A stretch of DNA of 64,000 nt from the NCBI RefSeq assembly GCF_900111075.1, contig NZ_FOFZ01000001.1:186001-250000 (forward strand). The letters run 5' to 3'. Of this stretch, positions 1-15,000 are shown piece by piece (within the stretch, counting starts at the first letter, position 1; each line of letters starts with the position of its first letter). The stretch is from Flavobacterium frigoris. Its GTDB lineage: Bacteria > Bacteroidota > Bacteroidia > Flavobacteriales > Flavobacteriaceae. The notes beneath the pieces are model-generated. The model was given only the letters and a program-made list of their open reading frames with translations, searched no databases and was not told the DNA's origin. A program made the position numbers and the translations under genes.

Positions 1-3000
1 TGCGTTTCGGTAATATCTAAAACTTCCGTTGGTCCATTAATGGTAAAACTAGTAGACACTGTACAATAAGGAGAATCAACCAATATAGCATCAACTGTAT
101 ACACACCAGATTTTAAACCTGTAATATTTGCTGTTACTCCTGTACTTGTTCCAGCATCTATTGTAGCACCCATAGCGTCTTTAACCGTATAATCAAATAT
201 TCCTGCTTGATCTAGATCTGTAGCACTAATTACTCTGTCAGTGAAAGTGATTGTTGCGCTTCCGTCCGTATCTGCAAAACACTTAAGATCTACAACATTA
301 GAAGCTTTAAGTTCAAAAGTATTTGGGTTGTTTACATAATGCGTCGTTTGCGTGCTACAACCTGTAGCAGGATTAGTCACTGTAATAAAATAATTACCAA
401 TTGGTAATGCATCTACTCCACTGAAAACCCCATTATTATTAGAACGGCTATAAACAGTGCCTACTACTGCACCCACAACATCTTCTACTTTATAATCTAA
501 AACTGGTGCAGGCGATCCAGTAACAGTAACAGTTACTGAAATCTCCTCATCATTTGTACAAGTAATTGCTCTAGTGACGGCAACCGTTGCTTTATCAATT
601 CCTACAAAGGCATTAATCACAGCACTGGTTGTTCCCACGCATCCTTTATCATCATAGACATTCACGGTATAAGTTCCTCCTAATAAATCGGATTCGGTAT
701 ACGTATCGCTAGGTCCAAAATAAACTACAATACCTGATTTTATAAACTCATAGTTTGCATACGTACTAGATCCACCTGTAACTCCTGTCACCGTAATAGT
801 GGCAAAGTTTGTAGCGTTTCCTGTGGTACAACCATATTGCGTCACTGTAGGAGCTGGGACAGTAATAACTGCTGGTTCCTCTATCACAATAGATTTAGAA
901 TCCTGACAACCTCTTCCAGAAGTTACTGTTATTGTATAACTTCCTGCTGGCAATCCAGCGAATTGATCAGAAGGTTGTGCTGGGCGATTAAAAGCCGCTC
1001 CAACTAACGGAACTCCTGCTAAACTATAGCTGTAAACTGGGTTGTTATTGATTCCTGGTGCTGGTGTAGCAGCCGGTGTAGCCATGGTAGCCGTAATAGT
1101 ACCATCACTACCTCCATTACAAGTTACTGCTGTTCTTGAAACAGCAAAACCTGTGATTGGCGTAGCGGCAACTAAATTTACCGTTACAAACTTAGTACAC
1201 GTAGTGCTAGTTGGATCATTATCTCGAACTCCAAAAGTATGTGTCCCAGAAGAAACCGTATTAAATACATTTCCTGAAACAAAACCTAAACCATCAATAT
1301 TATAAACATAGTTGGCAGGATTATTTGACCCCCCTGATGCAACAAGAGTAACAGTACCATCGCCATCTACACAGCTTGGTAAAGCCGTAATCTCAGCTTG
1401 CAAGGTTAAAGCAGGTAAAATAGTTACCAAAGCCAGTACCGTTGTTGGACAACCAAATTTATCTTTCACCGTTACATCATAAGTGCCTGGAGCATTTACA
1501 GTAAATATTGCGCTAGGTTGGAAACCGCTACCAATACTGTATTCATAAGGTGCCATTCCTGTAGCAACATTAATCGTAAAATCATACGTTCCAGTTACGC
1601 TTGGACATTGCGATGGAATCACAGCGGTGATACCTCCAGGTAATGGATCTGTTACAATCGTTACTAATACTGGTGCAGAAGTACAACCATTAGCATCCTT
1701 GGCATAAAAATCCCAAATAAGACTTGTAGCTGGATCAAGTACAGCTGAATCACTAGTAGTAAAAATGGCTCCTACTAATCCTGCCCCTGACACTACATAC
1801 GTATAAGTATAATCAGGTGTACCGCCTGCGCCTGCAACTTGTACAAGTGCTCCAGTTTTACAATTGGCATTGACATTAGAAACTTCAGTAACCGTTACCG
1901 CAGTTGGCTGTGCAACCGTTATTGTTGCTGTTGAAGTACATAATGTAGTATTATCTGTTACATCTATTTTATAAACCCCAAAAGCCAATCCTGTTAAAGG
2001 AATCGTGTTAGCGAAACTAGTTGTATTTGCCACAAAAGCAAAACCATCTTTCGCTATACTATAATCATAAGTTCCTGTGAATATAGAAACATCAAAGGTT
2101 ACTTTACCATCATTTCCAGTATTACAAGTCATATCAGCAACTAATTGACCCGTTACCGCAATGTTTTTAAGTGGTTGCACCGTGTATAATTCTTGGTACG
2201 AACAACCATTCTTGTCAGTAACTTTAAAAGTATAATCACCAGCGATTAAACCAGAAAAAGAATTAGAAACTTGTTGACCAACAACAATTGGTGATGGAGC
2301 AATTGTTTCAAATAGCAATGGAAGAACTCCACCTGTTGTTGTATTAATAGAAACTGTACTTGTAGTATTGGCTAGAGGAGCACAATAAAGAACAGTACCC
2401 GAAATATCCATATCAGTTGGTTTGTTTAATGGATTAATCGTTACTGTTTGAGGAGCTGTTTCACAACCATTCGCATCTTTAACCGTGTACGTAATGATTT
2501 GAATCGCTCCATTATCATTTACCGTAAAGGTATCTGTAGTAGTGTACCCAATTCCATTGAAATTATAATAGTACCCTGGCAATGTTGCTAGAGGTGTTCC
2601 TCCGGCTCCAACTACCGTGATTACAGTAGCCACACTACAAGTAGTATTAATCGAAGGCGTAGCTGATGCTGTTAAAATAGATGGCTCTGTAATATCAATC
2701 GCTGCCGCAGCAAGTGATGTACAACCTTTTGCATCTGTTACAACAATTGTATAAGATCCCGCAATTAAACCAGTATAGGCTCCTGATGCATCACCCGTTG
2801 TATTTACAACTGGGCCGCTAAGTGCAAAAGTATAAGGAGCAATCCCGTCTGCCGGAGTTACTAAAATACTTCCGTCGTTTCCACCGTTACAACTCACGTT
2901 TACTTGTGTTGTAGTAAAGGTTGGAACTGTTTTTGGCGTTACTATAATCTCATTAGACTCCGCTTGACAACCTTGATTGTCTGTAACTCTAAATTTATAA

Positions 3001-6000
3001 GTACCCGCTAATGCATAAGTATCTGGTGTTACTGCTGCAATATATGGGGCACCATTATAAGAAACTTCATAAGTAGTGTACACTCCGCTTCCGTTTGTGG
3101 CTACAAAACTTATAGTAGCATCAACAAGACAAGTCAAATCGTTGTCTAATGTAGCGGTAATTTGAACTTGTGGATTCACTACATAACTAGTAGTAATTTC
3201 ACATCCATTAACATCTCTTACTCCAAAAGTATAAGTAGTTGCAGCGTTTAATGTTGCAATAGATCCCACTATGTCTGATCCGTTTACAGTATAAGAAGCT
3301 ACTCCTGCAGGAACTGTGAAATAACCTGCAGTAGAAAGATCAACCGTTAATGGCGATCCTACAAAACACTGTGTCGGTATTGGTCCCGCAAATGTTGGCG
3401 CTGTTTCATAAGGAACGGCTACTGTTTGCACAGCAACACAACCATTCGCATCTTTTACATATACATCCCAAGATAAATCCGCAAAATTATTAGTATCTAA
3501 AGTAAGTACGTTTGAGTTAGTATAGGTTGGGACTGCAACACTTCCTGTTATTAATACAGCATACGTATAAACGCCAGTTCCTCCAGTTACCGCGCTAACG
3601 GTAATTTGAGAATCTTCCTTAGAACAGAATACCTTACTAGCTACTGGAGTAAATGCAATCGGATCTGGTAATACAATTATAACATCTGCATTTTCTGTAC
3701 AACCTGTGGTGTTATCGGTAACAGCCACATTGTAAGTTCCTGCTGAAAGCCCTGTTAAAGTGATAACATCACCAACATTTGAAATTTGAGCTGGAAGTAC
3801 TGCTGGTGTAACTACAACTGCGTAGTTTAAAGTTGAACTAAATCCTGTTACTGTGTATTGTGCAGAACCGTTATTAGTAGTTCCATTTGCAACATTACAT
3901 GAAATATCATTAACCAATACTCCAACTATGGCAATTGGTGTAACTGGAACTACCGTATATGATTTTTCAAATGAACAACCATTAGCATCCGTAACTTTAA
4001 ATAAATAAGTGTCTGGCGCTAACAAGTTAAATGTATTTGAAGTTCCATTATCAAAAGCCACTGGAGAAACGATCTCATATTTTGCTATTGGCGTGTACCC
4101 ACCAACCACTGTCAAGGTTACATCTGAAGTTGGTACTGGACACGTTGGATCTGTTCCTGCAAAAGTAATATCAGTAATAGCTTGGTACGGATTTACATCG
4201 ACTGAACCATTGAAGATACATCCGTTAAAATCTTTTACAGAGTAATTTACCGTCTGTCCCGCTAAATTCCCTACTACAAAAGTATTAGAATCTAAATACG
4301 TCGTCGAACCATCAAAATTATATTTATAAGGTCCCGTTCCTGTTCCAGCAGTAACATTTACGGTTACTATTGCAGGTTGAGGAATGTTACTTGCGTTACA
4401 AGCAAAATCAGTTACCGCGGGAGTGGCAGCAAGTAAAACTGGATCTACTAATGTTTCAGTATCTGTAAAAGTACATTGTTTTGCATCTCTTACAATATAA
4501 GTAACTGGTCCTGCGCCTAAACCTGTAAAGGTATTCGAAGACTGCCAAGTACCACCAGCATCAATACTATATTCATAAGGAGTCACTCCTAATGTAGCAG
4601 TAATGGTAAGCGTTCCATCTAGTATTGTCGGACAAGAAGGATTCGTAAAAGTGTGCGTTGCTGCTGGGTCAACCTTTGCATCAATAGTTACTACAGTACT
4701 CAAAACTGTACAACCATTCAAATCTGTGATTCTAAATTTGTACGTTCCTGCGGCTGTTGCAGTATAAGTAGCTGTTCTAGTATCCACAGCAAAAGGTACA
4801 ATGGCGCCATAAGTAACCCCATTATCTGTAGAAACCTCATACGTGAAATCAGATAGTACATCCGCACTAGTAAACAAACCATCTGTTACAGTCAAAGTAA
4901 CGATTGCGTCAGGACTTACTGTACAATCCAACTCTTTGGTCAATACTGCGTTTACTGATAATTTTTTGATAAGCGTAACTGTTTTAGTATCTGAACATCC
5001 ATTGACGTCAGTCACTACTACTGTTTGAAGTCCTGAACTTAATCCCGAAATTGTATAAGGGAAAGAAGCCACGTTTTGAGGCGCACTTCCGTTAACACTT
5101 ATTGTATACGGTGACATCCCAGCTGTTGGCAAATCAACATCGACAGAAAAAGCTCCTTCTAGTGCACAAACATCAGCCACTGTTAAAGCGATTACTGGTG
5201 TTGGGTCTTTTACTAAATTAACGACTGTAGACGACTGAATACAGTCGTAGGAATCTTTAACAAACACATAATAGCTTCCTGCAGCAACACTAAATGAACT
5301 AGTTGAAGCCCATGCTGGATCATTTGCCGCTGGTAAAGTTGCCGATGTTGAAATCATGAATGTATAAGGGCCAGTTCCGTCCTTAGCCACTGCATTAATA
5401 ATTCCTAAATTATTACAGTTTTCATTATTAACTATCGAAGCAGTAACACTCAAAATAAAAGCAGATTGAGTAATACTGAAATTAGCTGTTACCTGGCTAC
5501 AACCAGCATTAATCGCTCCAACATCTTCTTTTATTAGAACAAAATAATTACCCACCGGAAGGGCACCAAAATTGCTTATAGTAGTTGTCCCAGTTGGAAT
5601 CGTAATTGATACAGCAGCTCCAATAGGCGCAATAGTAAATGAATCATATAATTGATACGTAATTGGTGTTGCAACTCCATACGAATTGGTTATATCAAAA
5701 CTCACTTTACCATCAGTACTTCCGGTACAAGTAATGTTTTTTGGAACAACGTTACTTGTCGTTAAGGTTGAATTTGTTGGCACCGGTATAGTAGCTGCTT
5801 CATAGTAATAACATCCTGTTCCAGTTCCTGATGGAGGTGGTTGGTCATACACAATAAAAGTGTATTTAACCCCTGGAATCAAATTGGTAAAAGTGGCTTG
5901 TTTAGGAAATCCTGCATCTTCAGGTAACCAAACACCCGCTGGTAGAGGACTATAAACCATACCAGGACCTGTATAAATTGCGAAGAAAAACGGACCACTT

Positions 6001-9000
6001 CCTGTAAAAGTACCCGAATTAAGACTTACCACAGCAGAACCGCCAGTAGAACAATCTGATGGAGGCGATGTAACAGTTATATCTAAATCATCAGGTGGTG
6101 ATGCCACTAATAAATCTTGAATTAATACAGAACAACCGTTCACATCTACAACTTTGATTTCGTATAAACCAAAATCCACAACATCAAAAGTTACTGAAGT
6201 ATTTCCAATAGCATTATTTTCTGAAGCACTATACCCATTAGCGCTTGTAACAAAATAATTATAAGGACCCACTCCTCCAGTTACAGAATCAATAATTACT
6301 GAACCTTTAGAAATTCCACCAGCACCGCATGTGATTGGCACTTCATGATGAGCCACTATAATAGCAGCGTTTTGCGTAATTACGATAGTAGTTGGTTCCG
6401 TATATATACAGCCTTTGCTGTCTTTAACAGTAACAGTATAAGATCCTGCAATAAGACCCGTAAAAGTATTAGATGATTGGTATGTACCTCCATTTATATT
6501 ATAGGTAAAAGGACCAATCCCTTTTGTAGCATCAATAGCGACTGTAATTACCCCCGTATTATCACCAAAACATTTAATATTCGTTTGTGTTATACCCGTA
6601 ATAAAAGGATAAACAATTGGGTTTACCGTTACGCTATTAGTCACTTTAGGACAAGCTGGAATATTAGAATCTTTCACTTCAAACTGAAAAGTTCCTGCAA
6701 CAGCCGTAGTGAATACATTTCCAACTAGGCCTGTTGTAGAATAAGTAGTTCCTCCATCAGATGAAACTTGATAAGTATATCCAGGTTTTCCTCCCGTGGC
6801 ATTAATAGTAATCGTAGCATCAGGAGTTACGGTACAATCTAAATCTTTGGTCAAAACCGCCGTGGCAGTCATCACATTAAATACTTCTACTGTGGTTGTT
6901 CCTGTACAGTTATTAGCATCTTTTAGAGTAACCGTGTAGGTTCCTGCGGTACTTACCGTAAATACAGGACTTGATTGAAAACCACCGCCTATACTATAAG
7001 TTAAGGTTCCTACTCCACCAGTACCAGTAGCAGTAATAGTGTATGAACTTCCATTAGAAGTACATTGATTCGTTACTACAGCCGTAACGGTTGGAGATGG
7101 ATCTTTGGCAATAGCAACATCTAATTTAAATGTACAACCATTAGCATCTTTTACCCATACATCCCAGTTAGCATTTGTCAAAGGATCTAAATTAGCCACA
7201 TTACTAGCTATATAATCAGCAGCTACTGGTGCTACTAAATCTTGCATGTAAGCATACGTAAATCCTGGTGTTCCGCCAGCAGGAGTAACTGTAACTTTTG
7301 AAGTCGCTATATTACAATTGGCATTTACATTAGATGCAAGCGAAAGACTCAATGCTACTGCTGGTTCTGAGATAAGAACATCAGTGTCTTTGGTACATCC
7401 TGTAGTGTTATCGGTCACTTTTACGTTGTATGTTCCTGCCGTAAGGTTAGATAATGTAATAACATCGCCTACAGTAGTGTATGCCGTTACTGGTGTTACT
7501 ACTACAGCATAATTTCCTGTAGCACTGAATCCAGTTACTGTATATCGCGCTATTCCGGTATTCCCTGAATTACATAAAACATTAGAGATAGTTTGACCTG
7601 TAATGTTTATAGGTATAACTGGATCGACCTTATAGGATTTAGTATAGGTACAACCATTTGCATCAGTAACTTTGAAAAGATAAGTTCCTGCAGTTAATCC
7701 TGTAAATGAATTTGAGGTTTGTTTAGCTCTAATTATTGGAGAAGGAGCAATAGTCTCGTATTGCAATATTCCCGCTCCTCCTGTAGATCCTAAAGTAATA
7801 GTTGTTGTAGTTGCACTACAAGTAATAGCACCTGATGGCGTAAATGTTAAATCCGTTGGTGGGTTTAATTTGAATACCGTAATATTTTGCGAAACCGTAA
7901 TACATCCATTAGCGTCTTTTACTTGGTACGCTATAACTTGATCTGTTCCGTTGTCATTTACTACTAAAGTATTAGTACTAGTAAATGCACCTCCGTTGAA
8001 ACTATAGGTATAAAGTCCTGTACCGTCATGTCCTGTCACCGTTACCGTTGCTGTAGTACTACAAGTTGTTGTTGGTGTGTAAGCTGCCGTAGCTGATAAC
8101 GCAATTGCTGGTTCTGCAATAGTAACCGCAGTGGAAGCTGATGTACAGCCCAAAGCATCTGTGATTATGATATCGTATATTCCTGCTACTAATCCAGAAG
8201 GATTATTGGTTGTGTAATTTGTAAACGGAGCCGTTCTTTTTGTAGTGCTATACGTATATGGCGCTTTTCCAGAAGTAGGAGTAATAACGATACTTCCTGT
8301 TGCATCCCCTTTACATTTTACATCAGTTTGTGTAGTGGTTAATGTTAAAACAGTCGCTTTGGTTACTACTATTACATCCGCAGATACAGCAGTACAAGCT
8401 GGTGTCGCTGAGTCAGTCACTCTAAATCTATATGTTCCTGCAATAGCAGTTACATAAGGACTTGTGGTCGTTGTGTAAGTAACACCTCCATCAGATGAAA
8501 CTGCAAAAGTATGTACTCCTGTTCCGCCAGTGGCAGTTAAATTTATCGTTGTGTTTGGTGTACAAGTTGCATCTGGAACTACAGCCGTTGCGATTGCTAA
8601 TTGTTGCGCAACCACATAAGGAGTAGAAGCGATACAACCAAAACCGTCTTTTAGATATAAGGTATAGCTTCCTGGATTTAAGTTGAAAGTGGCAGTCGAT
8701 ACGTAACTTGTTCCATCAATACTATATGTAGTTGTTCCTGTTGCACTTCCTGTAATAGTCACTGAAATTGCGGTTCCGGTATAACATTGTGTCGCTGGTG
8801 TATTAATAACTGGAGCGGTTTCAGCACCAACTACAATGGTGTTTTTCTGAATACAACCATTATTGTCTTTTACATAAACATCAATGTTACTTGTTAAAAC
8901 AGCGGTATCTACCGTTGTCGTAGATCCATAAACAGTACTTGGCACTGTCGAAAGACTTGCTGCATAAGCGTAGGTATATCCTGGAGTTCCACCAGATAAT

Positions 9001-12000
9001 GTTGGGAAACTTATCGTTGATAGTTTATTGTTACAACTTGTTTTAGTCGCGTCTAATGTAAAGTTAATTGCTGTTGCAGCAGTGATCGTTACCGAAGCAG
9101 TATTAGAATCACATTCTGTAGTAACATCTTTAACTACTAAGGTATAAGTTCCTGCTCCTAATCCTGTAACTGTTACCACATCTCCAGATTTAGTGATTTG
9201 AGCCGCTGGAACTGTTCCTGGTGTTATCGTGTACGTATAGTTACCCGATGCACTTGCACCTGTTACTGTAAATGTTGCAGTACCATCATTGGCTCCGTTA
9301 CATTTTTCATCTGTTTTAACTCCCGAAACCGCTATGATAGCCGCTGGAGCAATAGTTTGTGAAGCACTCACCGAACATCCATTAGCATCCGTAACTTTGA
9401 AGGTATAGGTTCCTGGCGCTAAATTGGTGAACGTTCCTGAGGAAGCTCCCGAAACACTTCCCACTGAAGCAGCAGGAGCCGTAATTTCAAAATTAAATGG
9501 GCTAACCCCCGCAACTGGTGTAAGTGTTATTGAAGTTGTTGTTCCTGTTGACAAACAAGTAATGACATTCATTCCTGAAAACGTAATTCCTGTTGGTGGG
9601 TTATATGCTGGAATATCTATTGTATTAGTATCTATACAACCTTTACCATCTTTAACCGAAAAAGTAATAGTTTGAGGTGCAACCGTATTGGTAACAGTTA
9701 GCGTATTGATTGCCGTATAAGTTGAACTTCCTTTAAAGCTATACGTATAAGTTCCTGTTCCACCTGCTCCTGCAGAAGTAATAAGTGTAGTGGTACTACA
9801 CGTTGAATTTACAGGTATAGTTGCTGAAGCAACCACTTGAGTTGGATTGTTTAGTGTAACCGGATAAATAGGAGAAACACATCCTTTACTGTCTTTTACT
9901 TGGTACGTATGTGCTCCTGCTGACAAACCACTATTTAAGCTAGGAGAGCTAAAAGTAGTATTTCCATCAAAACTATAGGTATATCCTCCGGAACCTCCAG
10001 CTGGTATAATTTGTATTTGTCCGTTTGTTCCATTAAAACAACTTGGATCTGTCTGGTTGTTGGTTGCTGTTGGATTACTGATTGCATTTACCGTAGCCGT
10101 AGCTGTTGTTTTACAACCTATATTATCCGTAATTTCAAAAGTATAAATATCTGCAGTAACCGCAGTATAGCTAAACGAAGTTGGGCTTGGGCCCGCTATC
10201 GATGGGCTGACAGCTCCATAACTACCCGTTACTGTTTTTACTTTATAAGTAAATGGCGCATTTCCACCTGTAATATCCACTTTTATGGTTGCATCTTTGG
10301 GTGCGTCACAAGTTAGTTCTTTGGTGATCGAAGCTAGTGCTTTAAGCTCTGGTGCTATAACAATATTATTTATAGTAGCGGTACAGTTATTACTATCTGT
10401 TACTACTATACTATGTGTACCAACTCCAACATTAGTAAATGTATTACTGTTTTGCGCTGCTAGACCGTCTAAACTATAGGTTAATGTTCCTATTCCGTTA
10501 GCGGTCACGATAAGTGTGGCTCCTGTGGCAGCCGTATAACATAAATTTGAGGAAGCATTCAAAGTTGCGGTAACTGCTGGAGCTGCGTCTACTGGTACTG
10601 CTACTCCATCAGCAATAACACATAAATTGGCATCTTTTACAAATACGGTATAACTTCCTGCAGCTACATCAAGAAACTGTGCATTGGTTTGAAAAGCACG
10701 AATTACAGCAACACCATCGGCTGCACGTAACTCGTAATAGTATGCTGGCGTTCCACCACCACCAACAGCTGTAATCGTAGCTCCCGTTGCACAAGTCGCT
10801 AGTTTTCTAACGCTTGCTGTAAGGGTCAATAATGCCGGTGCAGTAATACTTTGGGGTAAGGTAAATAAACAAGGGCTAGCTGATAAATCATATTGTACCC
10901 TTACACTGTGGCCTCCTGCTGGCAAACCACTAATTGTCAATGGAGAGGTAGCACGCAATACAAAAGGCGCCCCGTCTAGAGAATAATAGAATCCTCCAGA
11001 GGCAAAATTTTGCGCTGCTATAGTAATAGTACCATTAGCAAGTCCATTACAGCTTACTTCGGTATGTCCAGTTATTGCAGCCGTAAAAGCTTTTCCTGAA
11101 TCAATTGTAATAGGGAAATCTTTTTTGGTAATGCAAGCTTTTGGTAATTGGTATACTCTAATATCATCTATGGCAACATCATTACCATTAGTATCGCTTT
11201 TAATCGAACGAACAATAAATCTTAAAGTGGTATTTGCTCCTGGGTTAAGAGTTATCGGAGTTTTAGGGTATTTTTCCCATAATTGTGTTTTCGGAATATC
11301 ACCTGTTGAAAATGAAGAAATTTCGGTTCCCGAAGCATCTACAAGTGCTACTAATAAATCTGCATTTATTTGTGTATTACCTGTTTTAAGTAGATTCTTA
11401 GCATACAACTCAAAATTAATGGGCTGGTTAGGAATAATATCACTAATTACTTTTTGATATATGATATCAGTCTTCGCAATTTTATCTCCTAAGTTAATAA
11501 CTAAGCATCGTCCTTTTGGAGTTGCAGGAACCGTTTGAGGAGTATGATCTCCAGGCTGAATCCATGGACCATAAGGACTAACAATTTTTGCTGTAACAGA
11601 ATAATCTCCATCTTGGATTACAATACTATTTTGACATTGTGTTGCTGCAACTTGTCTTTCAAAGCAATAAAAAGTGGTGTTAATTCCTGGAGATGTAGTA
11701 TCATCTCCATATCCAAAGCTTTCAAACAATAAATTACTATAGGTAGTAACGCTCTGCAATTTATAATTTACGGTTATGGTATGAGGTCCTGAAGGTACAT
11801 TAGTGAAAACGTTATTAGTCGCTGGCGTATTAGGGATTCCATCTCTTAAGTACTCATAACTATAATTTACTCCTCCGGGATTAGTTACCGTAACGGTACT
11901 TGTTGCTGAACCGTTACAATTAAATACCGGGCTGTCTACGCTTATCGTTGGCGCAACTGGTTCTGGATCAATTGTGATGTTAGGCATGGCATAAATACAA

Positions 12001-15000
12001 CCATTTGCATCTTTGATGTACACTGTATAAGTTCCCGGAGCTTTGAATGCATCATTAACCGTAGACCAATCGGACGGATTTGATGGATTATTAAAATTAT
12101 ATTCGTAAGGCGCGACACCCCCCTGTGGGTTGGTAATTCTTATTTTTCCTTCACCTGCCGGTCCGCAACCTGCCAGTTCAGAAACTCCCGCAGAAGCGGT
12201 TAAGGCTGCAAAGGGTTGTGTAAGGGTTATATCTGGTTTAGTATCAAAACAGTCTACCCCATTCAAAGAATATTTAATTTTTGGAGAATAGGTCGTCCCT
12301 GCGATAAGGTTAGAAAAGGTATTGCTTGATACATAAGGCGTCAAACCACCATCGATACTATAGGTTACTGTATAGCCATTGGTATTAGACACATTAAAGA
12401 TAATTTGCCCTGAATTATCTCCATAGCATTTTATATCTGTCCCTTTAACTTCCCAAACTGGTTTAGGAATGGCGTCCACTACTAATCCAGGAATAGGATA
12501 AACACAATTATTTTTGTCGGCAACATTTATAGTATAAGTGCCTGCTGTTGGCACCGTTATTATCTCACTAGTGACATAAGCACCTCCATTTACTGAATAA
12601 TAATAAGGAGAAGTACCTCCACTTGGGGTGACAGTTATTTCGCCATCTTCGCAAGTCAAGGCTTTTGTTAAAGCGGCATTGGCCGTTAATTTTGCTGGTT
12701 CAATTATTGATATTGGTTGCGTGTTACTACACTCGATGGTGCCAGCTCCCGTTATGGTTACAGTCTTGACATCATAATCTCCAGGATTTACGTTTTCAAA
12801 AAGAAACTGGTTAGTACTAGAAAGTAGTCCCGAGGTATTAACTAGAGTAGTAGTTCCTTTAATATAAAGATCAAATCTATACTGTGGTCGTACGTTATTT
12901 GCTACAGCTAAAATAGTGGCTTTATCTCCAAAACAGGCAGGCTGAGTTGCATTAAGAGTAACAGTTAAATCGTTTTTGCTAATCGATATGTTTTTAACCT
13001 CAAAAATACAAGGATTACTAGCAACGCCTGTTTGTTTTATATATACTTTATAAGTATTAGGTGTAGTAATCGGAAAAACATTAGAAGATTGATAGTTAGT
13101 GCCATCCAAACTATATTCATATCCTGCAGGGACACCTCCTACGCTAATAGAACCTGGAGTGCTACAAAAAATATCAGTTTTATTGACATTTGGATTTAAT
13201 AGATTTTTATAAACATTAAAATAGTAGCGGTTAAAACAACCACCAGCATAATTTATGGTTAATCGATATTGTCCTGCCGTATCAGCAGTAAATTTGGCAC
13301 CATTAGGACCTGCAGATGTCCATACACAAGAAGCACTTTCGTTCGCACAATCCGTAGATAATGCCGCAGGAGCTGCGCAAGTAGTTGTTTCCCAAACGAT
13401 ACTTGACGCACCCGAAATACCTGTATCTATTTCCCTAGATGCTGATGCTCCACAAAGGAAAATTTTAGGCAAAAACACCCCATTATTAGGACAAACTGGA
13501 CTCGTTTTATTATCTGCATAAGCAGTCACGGGATTCGTAGTTGTCCCTCCAAAAGTAGCCACCGTAATTTCCTCATTATAATCAGTACAAGGCTTATTAC
13601 CAACACCAAATACTTTGTAAACACCGGGTTGGGTTACGGTAACGGTTTGTCCTGTCGCTGTAAATCCAAAAGGACCCGACCACGTATAACTAGCGTAACC
13701 GTTTGAAGCCGTTATTACAGAACTTGCACCGCATAAAACTGCATTTTTGGTAAACAAACAATCCTTTACTCCAACCAAGAAATTGGTCGCTTGCGGCGTT
13801 CCTAAATTACAGGCGGTAAAAGCAGATAAACTAGGGTCGTCTGTTATTTGAGTAGGATTAACACTTCCTTTATAGGTAGCATAGGCTGTGTTCTGAATTA
13901 TATTTTGACAAGCGTCACTCAACTCATTACAAGTATCAACCACCTTCACTTTAAGTTTAATACTATAATGTACAAAAGGCGGTCCAGGCGTAAGATTAGC
14001 TTTAACCAAATTGTCCGGAATGTTAAAAATAATCGTACGAGTAGCTGCATTATAACTATGCGTGACCCCTGATGGTAATGTGGCAAGATCAATATCCGCA
14101 GGATAATTAAATTTAATATTGATCGGTAAAATATCTTTAATTGTAAAACCAGTAGCATTATCATTTCCCTGATTTTCAAAACCAATAACATAATTTAATT
14201 GCTGACCAAGGGTAACGTCTGTATTGCTGGCATCAGCACCCGCATTGTCTTTGACTTCTTTGGTAAGTAAAATAGCAGGTTCTATAATGTCAACAGCAAA
14301 AGTAGTCACAAAAGCACCATATCCATCGCCAGAAGTAGTCAATTTTAAATCTCCAGCGGTTTCATTATTTGGCAAAACCTTATTTAAAGCATTTGGAATT
14401 ATAACATTTTTGATATCATAGCCAAGTAAGTTTTTACTTGCTGGATTTCCTGATGTTACTTGAACTCCGTTATTAGAGTTAGTAGAATTAAAAAAATTGC
14501 TGGCTGGACTTACAGCATCACTTATATTAGTAAAAGTAGCTTTTGATGCTGCCTTAAATTGAAACGTATCGCCTGAAATACCAAGATCTCCTTCTAAAGC
14601 AGAAACCCCAATTTTTGCACTCACAGGAAATGGTGCCGGTAATGTTTTAAAACCCGAGATCGGAATATTTAATTGATTCGATCCTTGTACTCCAGCATAG
14701 CCATCAAAAATAGAAATAAACTTACTTGGTAAAGTAGGACTCTCATAAATAACCACTAAAGTCCAACCTGCTGCGCATCCTCCATTTCGACTCCCTCTTG
14801 TAGCTCTTAAATTAGCTAAGGTATATGTACCATCCGCATCTGCCAAAGCGGCTATATCGCTCGTAATGTCTTTGAAACATATGATAGGAGAGTCTTTGAA
14901 AGAATTATTTATATCAGTGTAATTGTAACCATCATAAATAACTTCTTTCGGGTTTGTTTTACTCGCTGTTAAATCAAGATTAGTCCCATTTGGTAGTTTA

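Noticed and set aside
1042..14421. Many short open frames on the plus strand opposite sprB
   Set aside because: All lie inside the open sprB frame, follow its repeats and have no recognisable products.
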